From contig JBOHVS010000252.1 of the NCBI GenBank assembly GCA_050735975.1, positions 1 through 10,553 of the forward strand: a stretch of DNA of 10,553 nt. Direction: 5' to 3'. Shown piece by piece: positions 1 to 5,077 of this stretch. The DNA comes from DATMBL01 sp050735975. Its GTDB lineage: Bacteria > Desulfobacterota > Binatia > UBA9968. The notes below the pieces were generated by a model. It worked only from the letters and a program-made list of their open reading frames with translations, was not told the DNA's origin and did no database searches. Position 1 is the stretch's first letter. Each line of letters begins with the position of its first letter. Made by a program: the position numbers and the translations under genes.

Positions 1-687
1 TTCGCGTTATGGGGAAAAGCCACTTTGTATTGGGAGGCTCCGCCAGATGCCGGAGGGCTGCTTTCCGCTTTAGAGCTCCTATCTCACGGTGTTTTTATGC
101 TCGCGTTTTCTTGTTATCTGATCTCCCTCTGGGGAGAACGACGAGTTCTTCGCGCGCGCAGTTTCTCTATCAGCCTCCTCGCCGGACTGCTCGGTCTCAT
201 CCTGAGCTCCCAAAAATTTCATCAGGCTCCCGTCCTCTCATCAGAAGCGCTGCTGTTTCCCGCGAGTTTCTTTTTGTCCTCTCTTCTCCTCGGCAGCGTG
301 ACTGTGGGCATGCTACTGGGCCACTGGTATCTCATCGACACGGGTCAAACCTTGGACCCCTTCGTCCGTATCTACAAGTTTTTTGTTTTTACTCTCATCG
401 CTCAGTGCCTGTTTTTACTATTCTCACCACCGATCCTTTACTCTATTGGCTTCGCCAAGACGCTTGAGGGCCTGCGCCAAGTTTGGGAAAAGCATGCCAC
501 CCTTTTGTTGACCAGAGCTTTAGTGGGGCAAGTGGCGCCGTTGATCTTATCTTATATGATATGGCGAACCTTACAGATTCCCAACACCATGGCGGCCACC
601 GGACTGTTCTATATCGCCTTGTTGGGGGTTTTTGTCGGAGAAATTTTAGGCCGGCAGATATTAACCCTCACCTCTCTGCCGTTTTGA
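1..687 (+). CDS. Polytopic inner-membrane protein, 5' end outside the window
   Basis: The reading frame is open from base 1 to the TGA at 685-687, so the gene starts upstream of the window; a TTG at 25 is an internal codon rather than a convincing start. The visible 228 residues are very hydrophobic, with about six likely membrane helices (for example LLSALELLSHGVFMLAF, FFLSSLLLGSVTVGMLLG, FFVFTLIAQCLFLLF, GLFYIALLGVFVGEILG). Notable conserved-looking spots are GHWYLID near the middle and GEILGRQ near the C-terminus; the latter recalls DmsC-type membrane anchors, but this is too little to assign a family. No soluble domain or catalytic motif is visible. An inverted-repeat element begins immediately after the stop codon. 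Its function is unknown. That it is a real membrane protein is fairly sure, because the hydrophobic pattern is regular across the whole frame. Confidence 0.75.
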   Translation, partial: FALWGKATLYWEAPPDAGGLLSALELLSHGVFMLAFSCYLISLWGERRVLRARSFSISLLAGLLGLILSSQKFHQAPVLSSEALLFPASFFLSSLLLGSVTVGMLLGHWYLIDTGQTLDPFVRIYKFFVFTLIAQCLFLLFSPPILYSIGFAKTLEGLRQVWEKHATLLLTRALVGQVAPLILSYMIWRTLQIPNTMAATGLFYIALLGVFVGEILGRQILTLTSLPF

Positions 688-845
688 CAGGCTGCTCAAA
701 AAGACTCATATACTTCGTTGCGCTGCGATCGCCTCGCCGCTTAAGCAGGTTGAGGTTCAGGTTAAGGTTAAGCTCAACCTCGGCCTTAGCCTTCCGACCT
801 GCTCGGAATGCGCGCCTCGTCTCTGAGGTCTTTTTGAGCAGCCTG
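688..845. repeat. 158-bp inverted-repeat element (MITE-like), copy 1
   Basis: Two perfect 18-bp inverted arms (caggctgctcaaaaagac at 688-705 and its reverse complement at 828-845) bound 122 nt of non-coding sequence. The interior contains a run of GGTTNA-type hexamers (748-795) and an 8-bp stem (747-754 with 773-780). The arms share the core CAGGCTG-Y-TCAAAAAG with the element at 1286-1411. No transposase is present, so any mobility would depend on one encoded elsewhere. It abuts the stop codon of the upstream membrane-protein gene exactly, so as RNA the outer stem could also act as its transcript end. No clear target-site duplication is visible. Confidence 0.7.
748..795. repeat. Hexamer tandem tract inside element copy 1
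   Basis: Eight consecutive degenerate hexamers: ggttga, ggttca, ggttaa, ggttaa, gctcaa, cctcgg, ccttag, ccttcc. The same GSTNAR-type hexamer recurs at 1660-1683 and, in the opposite orientation, at 1735-1758. Confidence 0.6.
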
Positions 846-870
846 TAAACGCAACAGAGCGGTTATCACT

Positions 871-922
871 CCGCGGAAACGGGAGTCCAGAAAGCGAAAA
901 CTCTCGATTCCCGTTTGTACGG
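871..922. repeat. Decayed hairpin repeat
   Basis: The arms at 871-887 and 906-922 are inverted copies with 4 mismatches in 17 and contain a perfect AAACGGGA/TCCCGTTT core. The layout (a GGGAGTCCAG-like left arm, then GATTCCCG, ending in GGAAATGACG) resembles a worn copy of the GGATTCCCG...CGGGAATGACG intergenic repeat common in many proteobacterial genomes. That family match is from memory. Confidence 0.5.
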
Positions 923-966
923 AAATGACGCGAAAAGACCTCAATCCCTGATGAACTTGCAAAGCG

Positions 967-1050
967 CAGAGGCCAGAGATCAGAAATCGGAGGTTAGAGG
1001 TCAGAGGTCGGACGTCAGGGATCAGACATCAGAAGTCAGAGGTCAGAAAA
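967..1050. repeat. Array of 12 degenerate CAGARRT heptamers
   Basis: Twelve uninterrupted 7-nt units run from 967 to 1050: cagaggc, cagagat, cagaaat, cggaggt, tagaggt, cagaggt, cggacgt, cagggat, cagacat, cagaagt, cagaggt, cagaaaa. The period is exact while the units vary at the purine positions. Seven is not a multiple of three, so the repetitive peptide seen in one frame is a by-product of the array. The reverse-complement family appears at 4342-4369. Confidence 0.8.
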
Positions 1051-1091
1051 AAACATTTCGAAATCCGCAATTCGCAATTGTCTCCTCTTCA

Positions 1092-1161
1092 GCTCTTAGC
1101 GCTTTGCTCTTAGCTCCGTTCTCCATGCTCCTTGCTCCATGCTCCATGCTCCATGCTCCAT
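1092..1161. repeat. Array of 10 GCTCCAT-type heptamers
   Basis: Ten contiguous 7-nt units: gctctta, gcgcttt, gctctta, gctccgt, tctccat, gctcctt, then four perfect gctccat units at 1134-1161. It runs straight into a solo copy of the inverted-repeat end (ctttttcaacagcctg, 1163-1178). The short link between this array and the CAGARRT array also contains heptamer-like units (atccgca, attcgca). The homogeneous right end suggests recent expansion there. No gene is visible in 846-1400; these repeats and the next element account for most of that stretch. Confidence 0.8.
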
Positions 1162-1162
1162 G

Positions 1163-1189
1163 CTTTTTCAACAGCCTGGGTAGGTTTTG
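1163..1189. repeat. 27-bp direct repeat containing a solo element end, copy A
   Basis: Bases 1163-1189 are identical to 1396-1422. Each copy consists of an element end (ctttttcaacagcctg) plus the 11 bases ggtaggttttg outside it. Copy A has no partner arm to its left, so it looks like a remnant of an insertion or a duplication. Confidence 0.7.
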
Positions 1190-1223
1190 CTTGTCGCCTA
1201 CCATTGCAGCCATAGAAGCTCGT

Positions 1224-1241
1224 CGCCCAAGTTTTTGGGCG
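1224..1241. other. Perfect 7-bp hairpin
   Basis: cgcccaa (1224-1230) and ttgggcg (1235-1241) form a perfect stem around the loop gttt. No T-run follows on either strand, so it is not a convincing terminator. It lies in the 107-nt spacer between the solo element end and element copy 2. Confidence 0.35.
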
Positions 1242-1285
1242 CGGATACACTTTTGCTCCTCTGTTTACGCGCCGCAACTCTGAAC

Positions 1286-1411
1286 CAGGCTGTTCAAAAA
1301 GGTCGAGCTACAAGGCACGCGACAAACCGACGAGCGGAGGCGTACTTATGCAGTACGTTGGAGCGAGGCGGTGGAGCGGAACGAAGTAGATGGGCCTTTT
1401 TCAACAGCCTG
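1286..1411. repeat. 126-bp inverted-repeat element (MITE-like), copy 2
   Basis: The left arm caggctgttcaaaaagg (1286-1302) and the right arm at 1395-1411 are inverted copies with one mismatch in 17. The GC-rich interior has a central 6-bp stem (cgtact 1341-1346, agtacg 1352-1357) and two similar G-rich stretches around it. It shares arm sequence with copy 1 (688-845) but not the interior. It has no coding capacity of its own. The right arm overlaps the 3' end of the leftward cold-shock-like gene and supplies its stop codon. Confidence 0.7.
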
Positions 1412-1649
1412 GGTAGGTTTTGATCTTGGTGATCCGAAGTCCGCTCGAGGTCCAACCGAGATCGTAACCCACCGTCTCTCCCTCTCTGAGATGGTGCGGA
1501 TCCTTTGTCTCACCCACGAGAATCACCATGTCATAGGAAAAAGGAACTTCACGACCCCCTTCAGTGCGGATTACTCCTGTGTTATTGGAAGGAAAGAGCT
1601 TAGTTATCACCCCGTGATGGTAATTGTCGTCTCCCTGCGTCCCAGACAT
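1401..1649 (-). CDS. Small cold-shock/OB-fold-like protein
   Basis: The protein has 82 residues. The segment HHGVITKLFPSNNTGVIRTEGGREVPFSYDMVIL reads like the first strands of a cold-shock or S1-type OB fold (a G-x-I-x-x-x-x-x-x-G-x-I pattern as in G-KVKWF..GFI), and LREGETVGYDLGWTSSGLRITKIK matches the last two strands (compare LNEGQTVEFEISNGQKGPQAINVVKV in the CspA homologue at 2546). The aromatic RNP1/RNP2 residues of true CspA are mostly missing, so nucleic-acid binding is likely but unproven. The ATG at 1647-1649 is the only sensible start, and no clear Shine-Dalgarno precedes it. The last residues (YPGC) and the stop lie across the junction with the right arm of the element at 1286-1411, so the native C-terminus may have been replaced. 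It lies downstream of nuoB on the same strand, with a hexamer-rich 133-nt gap. Confidence 0.6.
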   Translation of the reverse strand: MSGTQGDDNYHHGVITKLFPSNNTGVIRTEGGREVPFSYDMVILVGETKDPHHLREGETVGYDLGWTSSGLRITKIKTYPGC

Positions 1650-1659
1650 ATTTCTACAA

Positions 1660-1683
1660 GCTGAGGCTAAGGCTCAGGCTGAG
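1660..1683. repeat. GCTNAG hexamer tract
   Basis: Four contiguous units: gctgag, gctaag, gctcag, gctgag. The tract ends 11 nt upstream of the start codon of the cold-shock-like gene (leftward), where its ribosome-binding site should be. Confidence 0.6.
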
Positions 1684-1734
1684 TTTCGATCTTCGAACCT
1701 TGAACGTTGCTCCCCGGTTTAGGTTGGGGCGGGA

Positions 1735-1758
1735 CTGAACCTTAACCTCAGCCTTAAC
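1735..1758. repeat. CTNAAC hexamer tract
   Basis: Four contiguous units: ctgaac, cttaac, ctcagc, cttaac. Reverse-complemented they belong to the same family as 748-795 and 1660-1683. The tract sits just past the nuoB stop. Confidence 0.55.
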
Positions 1759-1782
1759 CTTTCTCGGCGCCCTGAACCTGGC

Positions 1783-2289
1783 TCACAGAGGATGCTTTTG
1801 TTTGGCGATTTTATCTTGAAGCTGCATTAAACCATCAAGAACCGCCTCGGGTCTAGGGGGACAGCCCGGCACATATACGTCGACGGGGATGATTCGATCG
1901 ATTCCCTGTACGGTCGCGTAATTGTCATAAAAGCCACCACTGGCAGCACATGCACCGAAAGCCATAACCCACTTGGGTTCCGACATCTGCTCATAAACGC
2001 GCTTGAGCACCGGCGATAACTTGTGATTTACGGTTCCGATAACCATAAGCAGATCGGCCTGCCGCGGACTGAATCGTGGTAAGAGCGCGCCGAAGCGGTC
2101 AATATCATACGGCGACATGGAAAGAGACATGTATTCCATCGCACAGCAAGCCGTGGCAAAAGGGTAAGGGAAAAGAGAGTATTTGCGCGCCCAGCCTACT
2201 GCTTTGTCGAGGCGCGTCAATACGACGGTCTCCGTTAGGAGTTTTTCCGGTCCGGATTTTTTTGCTAGCAAGGGGATACTCGACTCCAT
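1783..2289 (-). CDS. nuoB: NADH-quinone oxidoreductase subunit B (NuoB), isolated
   Basis: NuoB carries the N2 [4Fe-4S] cluster of respiratory complex I at the cytoplasmic junction with the membrane arm, the last iron-sulfur centre before quinone. The 168 residues are full length for the family. All four cluster ligands are visible: C48 and C49 in FATACCAMEY, C114 in FGACAASGG and C143 in VPGCPPRPE. The signature stretches SPRQADLLMVIGTV, VLKRVYEQM, EPKWVMAFGAC and VQGIDRIIPVDVYVPGCPPRPEAVLDGL are intact, so the gene is not decayed. The ATG at 2287-2289 is used; an AGGAAAG further upstream is a poorly spaced ribosome site. The usual partners nuoA (upstream) and nuoC/D (downstream) are absent: the flanks are a cspA gene and a cold-shock-like gene. 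It could be a second, dispersed copy, or part of a nuo set split across the genome. The family call is very sure. Confidence 0.95.
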   Translation of the reverse strand: MESSIPLLAKKSGPEKLLTETVVLTRLDKAVGWARKYSLFPYPFATACCAMEYMSLSMSPYDIDRFGALLPRFSPRQADLLMVIGTVNHKLSPVLKRVYEQMSEPKWVMAFGACAASGGFYDNYATVQGIDRIIPVDVYVPGCPPRPEAVLDGLMQLQDKIAKQKHPL

Positions 2290-2361
2290 ACGAAATTAAA
2301 CTACTATCTTTCCTGAACCCAAACAACCGGCAGTCTAATCCCGGAATTATGAGCCGAGTTG

Positions 2362-2390
2362 TTTATCCCGTTCATTCCAAAGAACGACAA
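2362..2390 (-). promoter_or_regulatory. Possible promoter for nuoB
   Basis: On the minus strand, TTGTCG (2385-2390) is followed after 17 nt by GATAAA (2362-2367). The match is moderate. It lies directly after the terminator hairpin of the upstream cspA unit and about 70 nt ahead of nuoB. An alternative -10, CATAAT (2346-2351), has no good -35. Confidence 0.3.
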
Positions 2391-2420
2391 AAGGCTCCCG
2401 CGATCATTTGCGGGAGCCTT
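2391..2420 (-). terminator. Rho-independent terminator of the cspA unit
   Basis: A perfect 11-bp GC-rich stem (aaggctcccgc 2391-2401, gcgggagcctt 2410-2420) encloses an 8-nt loop. Read leftward it is followed by a short T-run (TTTTGTCG), which fits termination of the leftward cspA transcript ending at 2546 and insulates nuoB from it. Confidence 0.75.
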
Positions 2421-2469
2421 GTTGAAACGTGCAGCGTTAGCGGCCGGTCTGAATTTGACGTTTACGATG

Positions 2470-2518
2470 TCCGAAGTTCGAGGTTTGAAGCTCGAAACTT
2501 AACTCAACCCGAACCTTA
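2470..2518. repeat. Degenerate TTCGARR/AACCTTA-like repeat tract
   Basis: The stretch contains imperfect 7-nt-like units (ttcgagg, tttgaag, ctcgaaa, cttaact, aacctta). A related pattern (ttcgatcttcgaaccttgaa) lies at 1684-1703. It is more eroded than the arrays near 1000 and sits between the cspA stop and its terminator. Confidence 0.4.
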
Positions 2519-2545
2519 GACTAAAACTGCCTTGGAAAGGCGATA

Positions 2546-2746
2546 TTACACCTTAACGACATTTATGGCTTGAGGCCCTTTTTGTCCATTAGAGATTTCA
2601 AACTCAACCGTTTGGCCTTCATTCAGTGTCTTGAAACCATCGCCCATGATCGCCGTGTAATGGACGAAAACATCTCCACCCCCCTCTTTTTCAATGAAAC
2701 CGTAGCCTTTGGAGTTATTAAACCACTTTACCTTTCCCGTTGGCAT
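2546..2746 (-). CDS. cspA: CspA-family cold shock protein
   Basis: This 66-residue single cold-shock domain is a five-strand beta barrel that binds single-stranded RNA or DNA and melts mRNA structure in the cytoplasm. The sequence has the canonical start GKVKWFNNSKGYGFIE with RNP1 (KGYGFI, about residues 13-18), RNP2 (VFVHY, about 26-30), and the closing strands EGQTVEFEI and GPQAINVVKV. Length and residues match the family exactly. The start is fixed by a strong AGGAGG (2755-2760, minus strand) 8 nt upstream of the ATG. A candidate promoter lies about 200 nt upstream, leaving a long structured leader as in known cold-shock genes. The terminator at 2391-2420 ends the unit. The exact paralogue name (cspA, cspC and so on) cannot be decided from sequence. 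Confidence 0.96.
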   Translation of the reverse strand: MPTGKVKWFNNSKGYGFIEKEGGGDVFVHYTAIMGDGFKTLNEGQTVEFEISNGQKGPQAINVVKV

Positions 2747-2760
2747 TCCTTAAACCTCCT

Positions 2761-2817
2761 GTCCGCACCGATGGGAACTCTCATGCGGACCTCAACAGTG
2801 GCGGTCTCCGCGCCACT
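2761..2817 (-). promoter_or_regulatory. Two hairpins in the cspA 5' leader
   Basis: Hairpin one pairs 2761-2767 with 2784-2790 (gtccgca/tgcggac, 16-nt loop). Hairpin two pairs 2797-2803 with 2811-2817 (agtggcg/cgccact, 7-nt loop). Both stems are perfect 7-bp stems, and hairpin one ends directly beside the AGGAGG ribosome-binding site. Position and structure suit post-transcriptional or temperature-dependent control. That role is inferred from the known behaviour of cspA leaders. Confidence 0.5.
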
Positions 2818-2935
2818 CAAAACCGGCACTTCAGCCCTACCTTCCCGCAACCCACGACACGAGTTGGAGACGAACAGCGATCGAATTCTTAGATTCCGGT
2901 AAAGGAAAGACCACCCCTTTTTCATCGCCAGCGAC

Positions 2936-2963
2936 ATTAAATAAACGTCAAGGTTCTTGTCAA
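2936..2963 (-). promoter_or_regulatory. Sigma-70-type promoter for cspA
   Basis: On the minus strand, a perfect TTGACA (2958-2963) is followed after 16 nt by TTTAAT (2936-2941, 5 of 6 to consensus). It predicts a start near 2929 and a leader of about 180 nt ahead of the cspA ATG. No competing gene lies between. Confidence 0.55.
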
Positions 2964-3107
2964 GAAAAAAATTTTTCCCTGCTTCCTGTAAGGATATAGA
3001 AACTAAGAATTTTTCAGCGTGCGCGACGCGCAAGAACGTCGGCAGCCTGGTCCCGCGGGTCCTTGGTGAGAATTTTCAGTGGCACCGTAGCTGCCTCGAA
3101 GGCCACC

Positions 3108-3130
3108 TGCTGCCTAGAATTTAGGCAGCA
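3108..3130. other. Perfect 9-bp inverted repeat
   Basis: tgctgccta (3108-3116) and taggcagca (3122-3130) surround the loop gaatt. No T-run follows on either strand, so a terminator is doubtful; an operator or a remnant hairpin is possible. The divergent intergenic region 2964-3199 holds nothing else I can support. Confidence 0.35.
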
Positions 3131-3199
3131 CATAAGTAACTGTAAGCAAATTGAAATTTAGGAAAACTCGCGATTGTCGAAAGGTGTTCATCTTTTATG

Positions 3200-3228
3200 T
3201 TGACTTGCGTAAAGATTTCCATTAGATT
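3200..3228 (+). promoter_or_regulatory. Possible promoter for the homoserine kinase gene
   Basis: TTGACT (3200-3205) is followed after 17 nt by TAGATT (3223-3228). The -35 is good and the -10 moderate. It predicts a start near 3235 and a leader of about 58 nt. Confidence 0.4.
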
Positions 3229-3292
3229 TAGCTAAGTTAGCCTGTTGGTGCCTTAATGAATCCCCGACTGGGAGTGATTGCGATCTGACTAA

Positions 3293-4315
3293 ATGGCCAT
3301 CTACACATTCATCAGCAAAAAGGATGCAGCGAACATTGCCGAAGAGTTCGCGCTCGGCGACCTCGTCTCGTACACCGGCATTAAAGATGGCTCCGTCAAT
3401 ACACATTATCTTCTTGAAACTAAGCGCGGCCGTTTCTTTGCCAAAATCGATGAACTCAAAAGCGAGGTTGAAGTCAAGCAAGAGCTTGATCTTCTCTTCT
3501 ATCTTCGCAAACAAGGGTTTCCTTGTTTGCAACCGTTGAAGAGCAAAACAGGGCGCTACTATCTTGAGATTCAGGGTAAATGTCTCACGGTAAGTCGGAA
3601 TCTAGATGGAGTCGAGCTTCCGGTCGAGTCACTCGACCCTACTCATCTAGGAGTTCTGGGGCACGCGCTCGCAAATCTTCATTTAATCGGCCGCGGCTAC
3701 AAAAAAGGTATCGACAATCGCTTTAGCTTCAACAAAATCGTCGCTTTCTATCGCGAAGCCCGGCGCCAACTTCCTTCCCATCTAAAGAACATCATTAGAG
3801 TCATCGATGATGAGTTTTCCTATTTGGAGAACTATCTGGATAATAATCTGCCTAAGGGTATAATCCACGGTGATTTATTCCCCGACAATGTGAAGTTCAA
3901 AGGCCATCGTTTGGCCGGGATTGTAGATTTTGAAGCTGCGTGCCGGGGCAAGCTCATTTACGATTTGGCGACTGCGGTCAATGCATTGTGTTTTATCCAA
4001 GGACGCTACCGCATTGACCGTTTTGAAGCTCTCATCTCCGGCTATGAAACCTTGAGGCCTCTGTCTCTTCCGGAATGGGACTCATTCCCCAATGAGCTAC
4101 GCTTTTCTGCTTTGCGATTCACCGTCACTCGGATCAAGGATTTCTACCTTCGCAAAGCCGATGATACCCAGCGAATCTACAAAGATTTTAAAGATTTCTA
4201 TGAGCGCTTGTTGATCCTCAGGCGGGAAAAAAGCGGTAGCATGGAAGATATCTTGCTCGCCATGGCAACCGGCTATGACTACCGCAAGTACCAGAAATCC
4301 AAACCTTCTAAATAG
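3293..4315 (+). CDS. thrB: Homoserine kinase, APH-fold type (ThrB2-like)
   Basis: The likely role is ATP-dependent phosphorylation of homoserine to O-phosphohomoserine in cytoplasmic threonine synthesis. The 340 residues have the aminoglycoside/choline kinase fold: ATP-binding lysine in RFFAKID (K51), catalytic loop IHGDLFPDNV (residues 191-200, D194 and N199), metal-binding IVDFEAA (210-216, D212) and YDLA (223-226). The opening Y-T-x-I-S/F and the segment GIKDGSVNTHYLLET resemble ThrB of Pseudomonas and relatives rather than the GHMP homoserine kinase of E. coli. Other APH small-molecule kinases (for example hydroxylysine or choline kinase) cannot be fully excluded. The ATG at 3293 is chosen because the family N-terminus begins there; the ribosome site is weak. 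The gene is monocistronic and converges with the next one. No other thr gene is nearby. Confidence 0.8.
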   Translation: MAIYTFISKKDAANIAEEFALGDLVSYTGIKDGSVNTHYLLETKRGRFFAKIDELKSEVEVKQELDLLFYLRKQGFPCLQPLKSKTGRYYLEIQGKCLTVSRNLDGVELPVESLDPTHLGVLGHALANLHLIGRGYKKGIDNRFSFNKIVAFYREARRQLPSHLKNIIRVIDDEFSYLENYLDNNLPKGIIHGDLFPDNVKFKGHRLAGIVDFEAACRGKLIYDLATAVNALCFIQGRYRIDRFEALISGYETLRPLSLPEWDSFPNELRFSALRFTVTRIKDFYLRKADDTQRIYKDFKDFYERLLILRREKSGSMEDILLAMATGYDYRKYQKSKPSK

Positions 4316-4341
4316 TTCCCGGGTAAATCTCCGTTCACCTG

Positions 4342-4369
4342 CTGATCTCTGACTTCTGACCTCTGATCT
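4342..4369. repeat. Short CTGAYYT heptamer array
   Basis: Four contiguous units: ctgatct, ctgactt, ctgacct, ctgatct. This is the reverse complement of the CAGARRT family at 967-1050. It lies in the 68-nt gap between two convergent genes. Confidence 0.7.
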
Positions 4370-4383
4370 CTACGCGTTGTTCA

Positions 4384-4785
4384 TCAATTAGGATCGTTAA
4401 CCGGAAAATGACGAAGTCCCTTTAATCTTACTTGAGTATCCTTGCGGATCAGCCGAATCAGACCCACAAAACTCAGCAGTGCTCCCGTAAGAAATAAAAC
4501 TTTGCCGCCGGTGAGCACAACGTAAAAGAAATTAAACTTCACCCTCGCAGCGTTGTATTTTTCCCGGTCCTCGTTGATTCGCCGGAGCACCTCTTCGTTC
4601 TTCTGATGATCCAGCTCTTGGAAGTTTCGGTAGGTTTCCTCCAGTCCGGTCTGCGTTGTCCTTTGAATTAAGGCGCGATATTTTGCTGTTTCCACCGCTC
4701 CGACCGCCCAATTGCCGACCCCAAGAAAGAGGCAAACGAAGCCGATAATTAACAGATAACTAGAAAAAACGTCTCGTACTTTCAT
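4384..4785 (-). CDS. Two-TM hypothetical protein with charged helical linker
   Basis: I do not recognise the family. The 133 residues read as a short N-terminus, a membrane helix (about 9-30, YLLIIGFVCLFLGVGNWAVG), a charged helical segment rich in E, R and Q (about 31-82), a second hydrophobic stretch (about 86-112, FFYVVLTGGKVLFLTGALLSFVGLIRL) and a basic tail RKDTQVRLKGLRH. The linker may form a coiled coil. I start at the ATG at 4783-4785; an in-frame ATG at 4836 would add 17 polar residues, but a TACAAT -10-like hexamer (4806-4811, minus strand) lies inside that extension and argues for the shorter form. It stands alone between the homoserine kinase gene (convergent) and a tRNA gene on the same strand. 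Confidence 0.65.
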   Translation of the reverse strand: MKVRDVFSSYLLIIGFVCLFLGVGNWAVGAVETAKYRALIQRTTQTGLEETYRNFQELDHQKNEEVLRRINEDREKYNAARVKFNFFYVVLTGGKVLFLTGALLSFVGLIRLIRKDTQVRLKGLRHFPVNDPN

Positions 4786-4925
4786 CCGAGGCCCCCACTT
4801 CCTTAATTGTAGCGCCTCTGCGGCGCAAAAAGGCAAGCCGGTTGACAGATTAGACGGTATTTATGTCATTGATGTCATATCAGAGCCCCCTGATCCGTCG
4901 ATGAGGGGCACTTGCGTCGATTTGC

Positions 4926-5002
4926 TGGCGCGCCCGGAGGGATTTGAACCCCCAACCCTCAGATCCGTAGTCTGATGCTCTGTCCAATTGAGCTACGGGC
5001 GC
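4926..5002 (-). tRNA. tRNA-Arg (anticodon ACG), CCA encoded
   Basis: On the minus strand the acceptor GCGCCCG (4996-5002) pairs with CGGGCGC (4930-4936). The D-arm TAGCTCAATTGGACAGAGC and T-loop GTTCAAATC are canonical. The anticodon stem TCAGA/TCTGA encloses the loop CTACGGA, giving anticodon ACG, read as ICG after deamination and decoding CGU, CGC and CGA. The discriminator is G and the CCA end is encoded (4926-4928). It is 77 nt including CCA. It stands alone, with no neighbouring tRNA or integrase. Confidence 0.95.
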
Positions 5003-5077
5003 CCGATTTTCAATTGCCGCTAAAAATTACCACAGCGACACGCTAATTTCTAGAATGGCGCCGGAGGGGGGAAAAGA

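Noticed and set aside
9..467. 152-codon frame overlapping the first membrane-protein gene
   Set aside because: It overlaps a frame with clear membrane-helix periodicity and shows an Arg/Ser/Pro-rich composition typical of an out-of-frame reading.
1134..1161. Perfect GCTCCAT repeats as a possible CRISPR-like array
   Set aside because: Units are 7 nt and contiguous with no spacers, and no cas gene is nearby.
915..1283. Open frame of 122 codons with a repetitive peptide (RDQKSEVRGQ..., MLLAPCSMLHAPC)
   Set aside because: It is produced by the 7-nt tandem arrays read in one frame (three units give seven codons). There is no ribosome site, no conserved content, and the frame crosses several repeats.
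2076..2519. Rightward 147-codon frame antisense to nuoB
   Set aside because: It is a shadow of the nuoB coding strand and then runs through the terminator hairpin and the repeat tract.
2728..3033. Leftward 101-codon frame upstream of and overlapping cspA
   Set aside because: It overlaps the cspA start and lies within its predicted leader and promoter. The composition is not protein-like and no family is recognisable.
4842..4871. TTGACA followed by an AT-rich stretch as a rightward promoter
   Set aside because: No -10 at acceptable spacing, and it would only drive transcription antisense to the tRNA gene.
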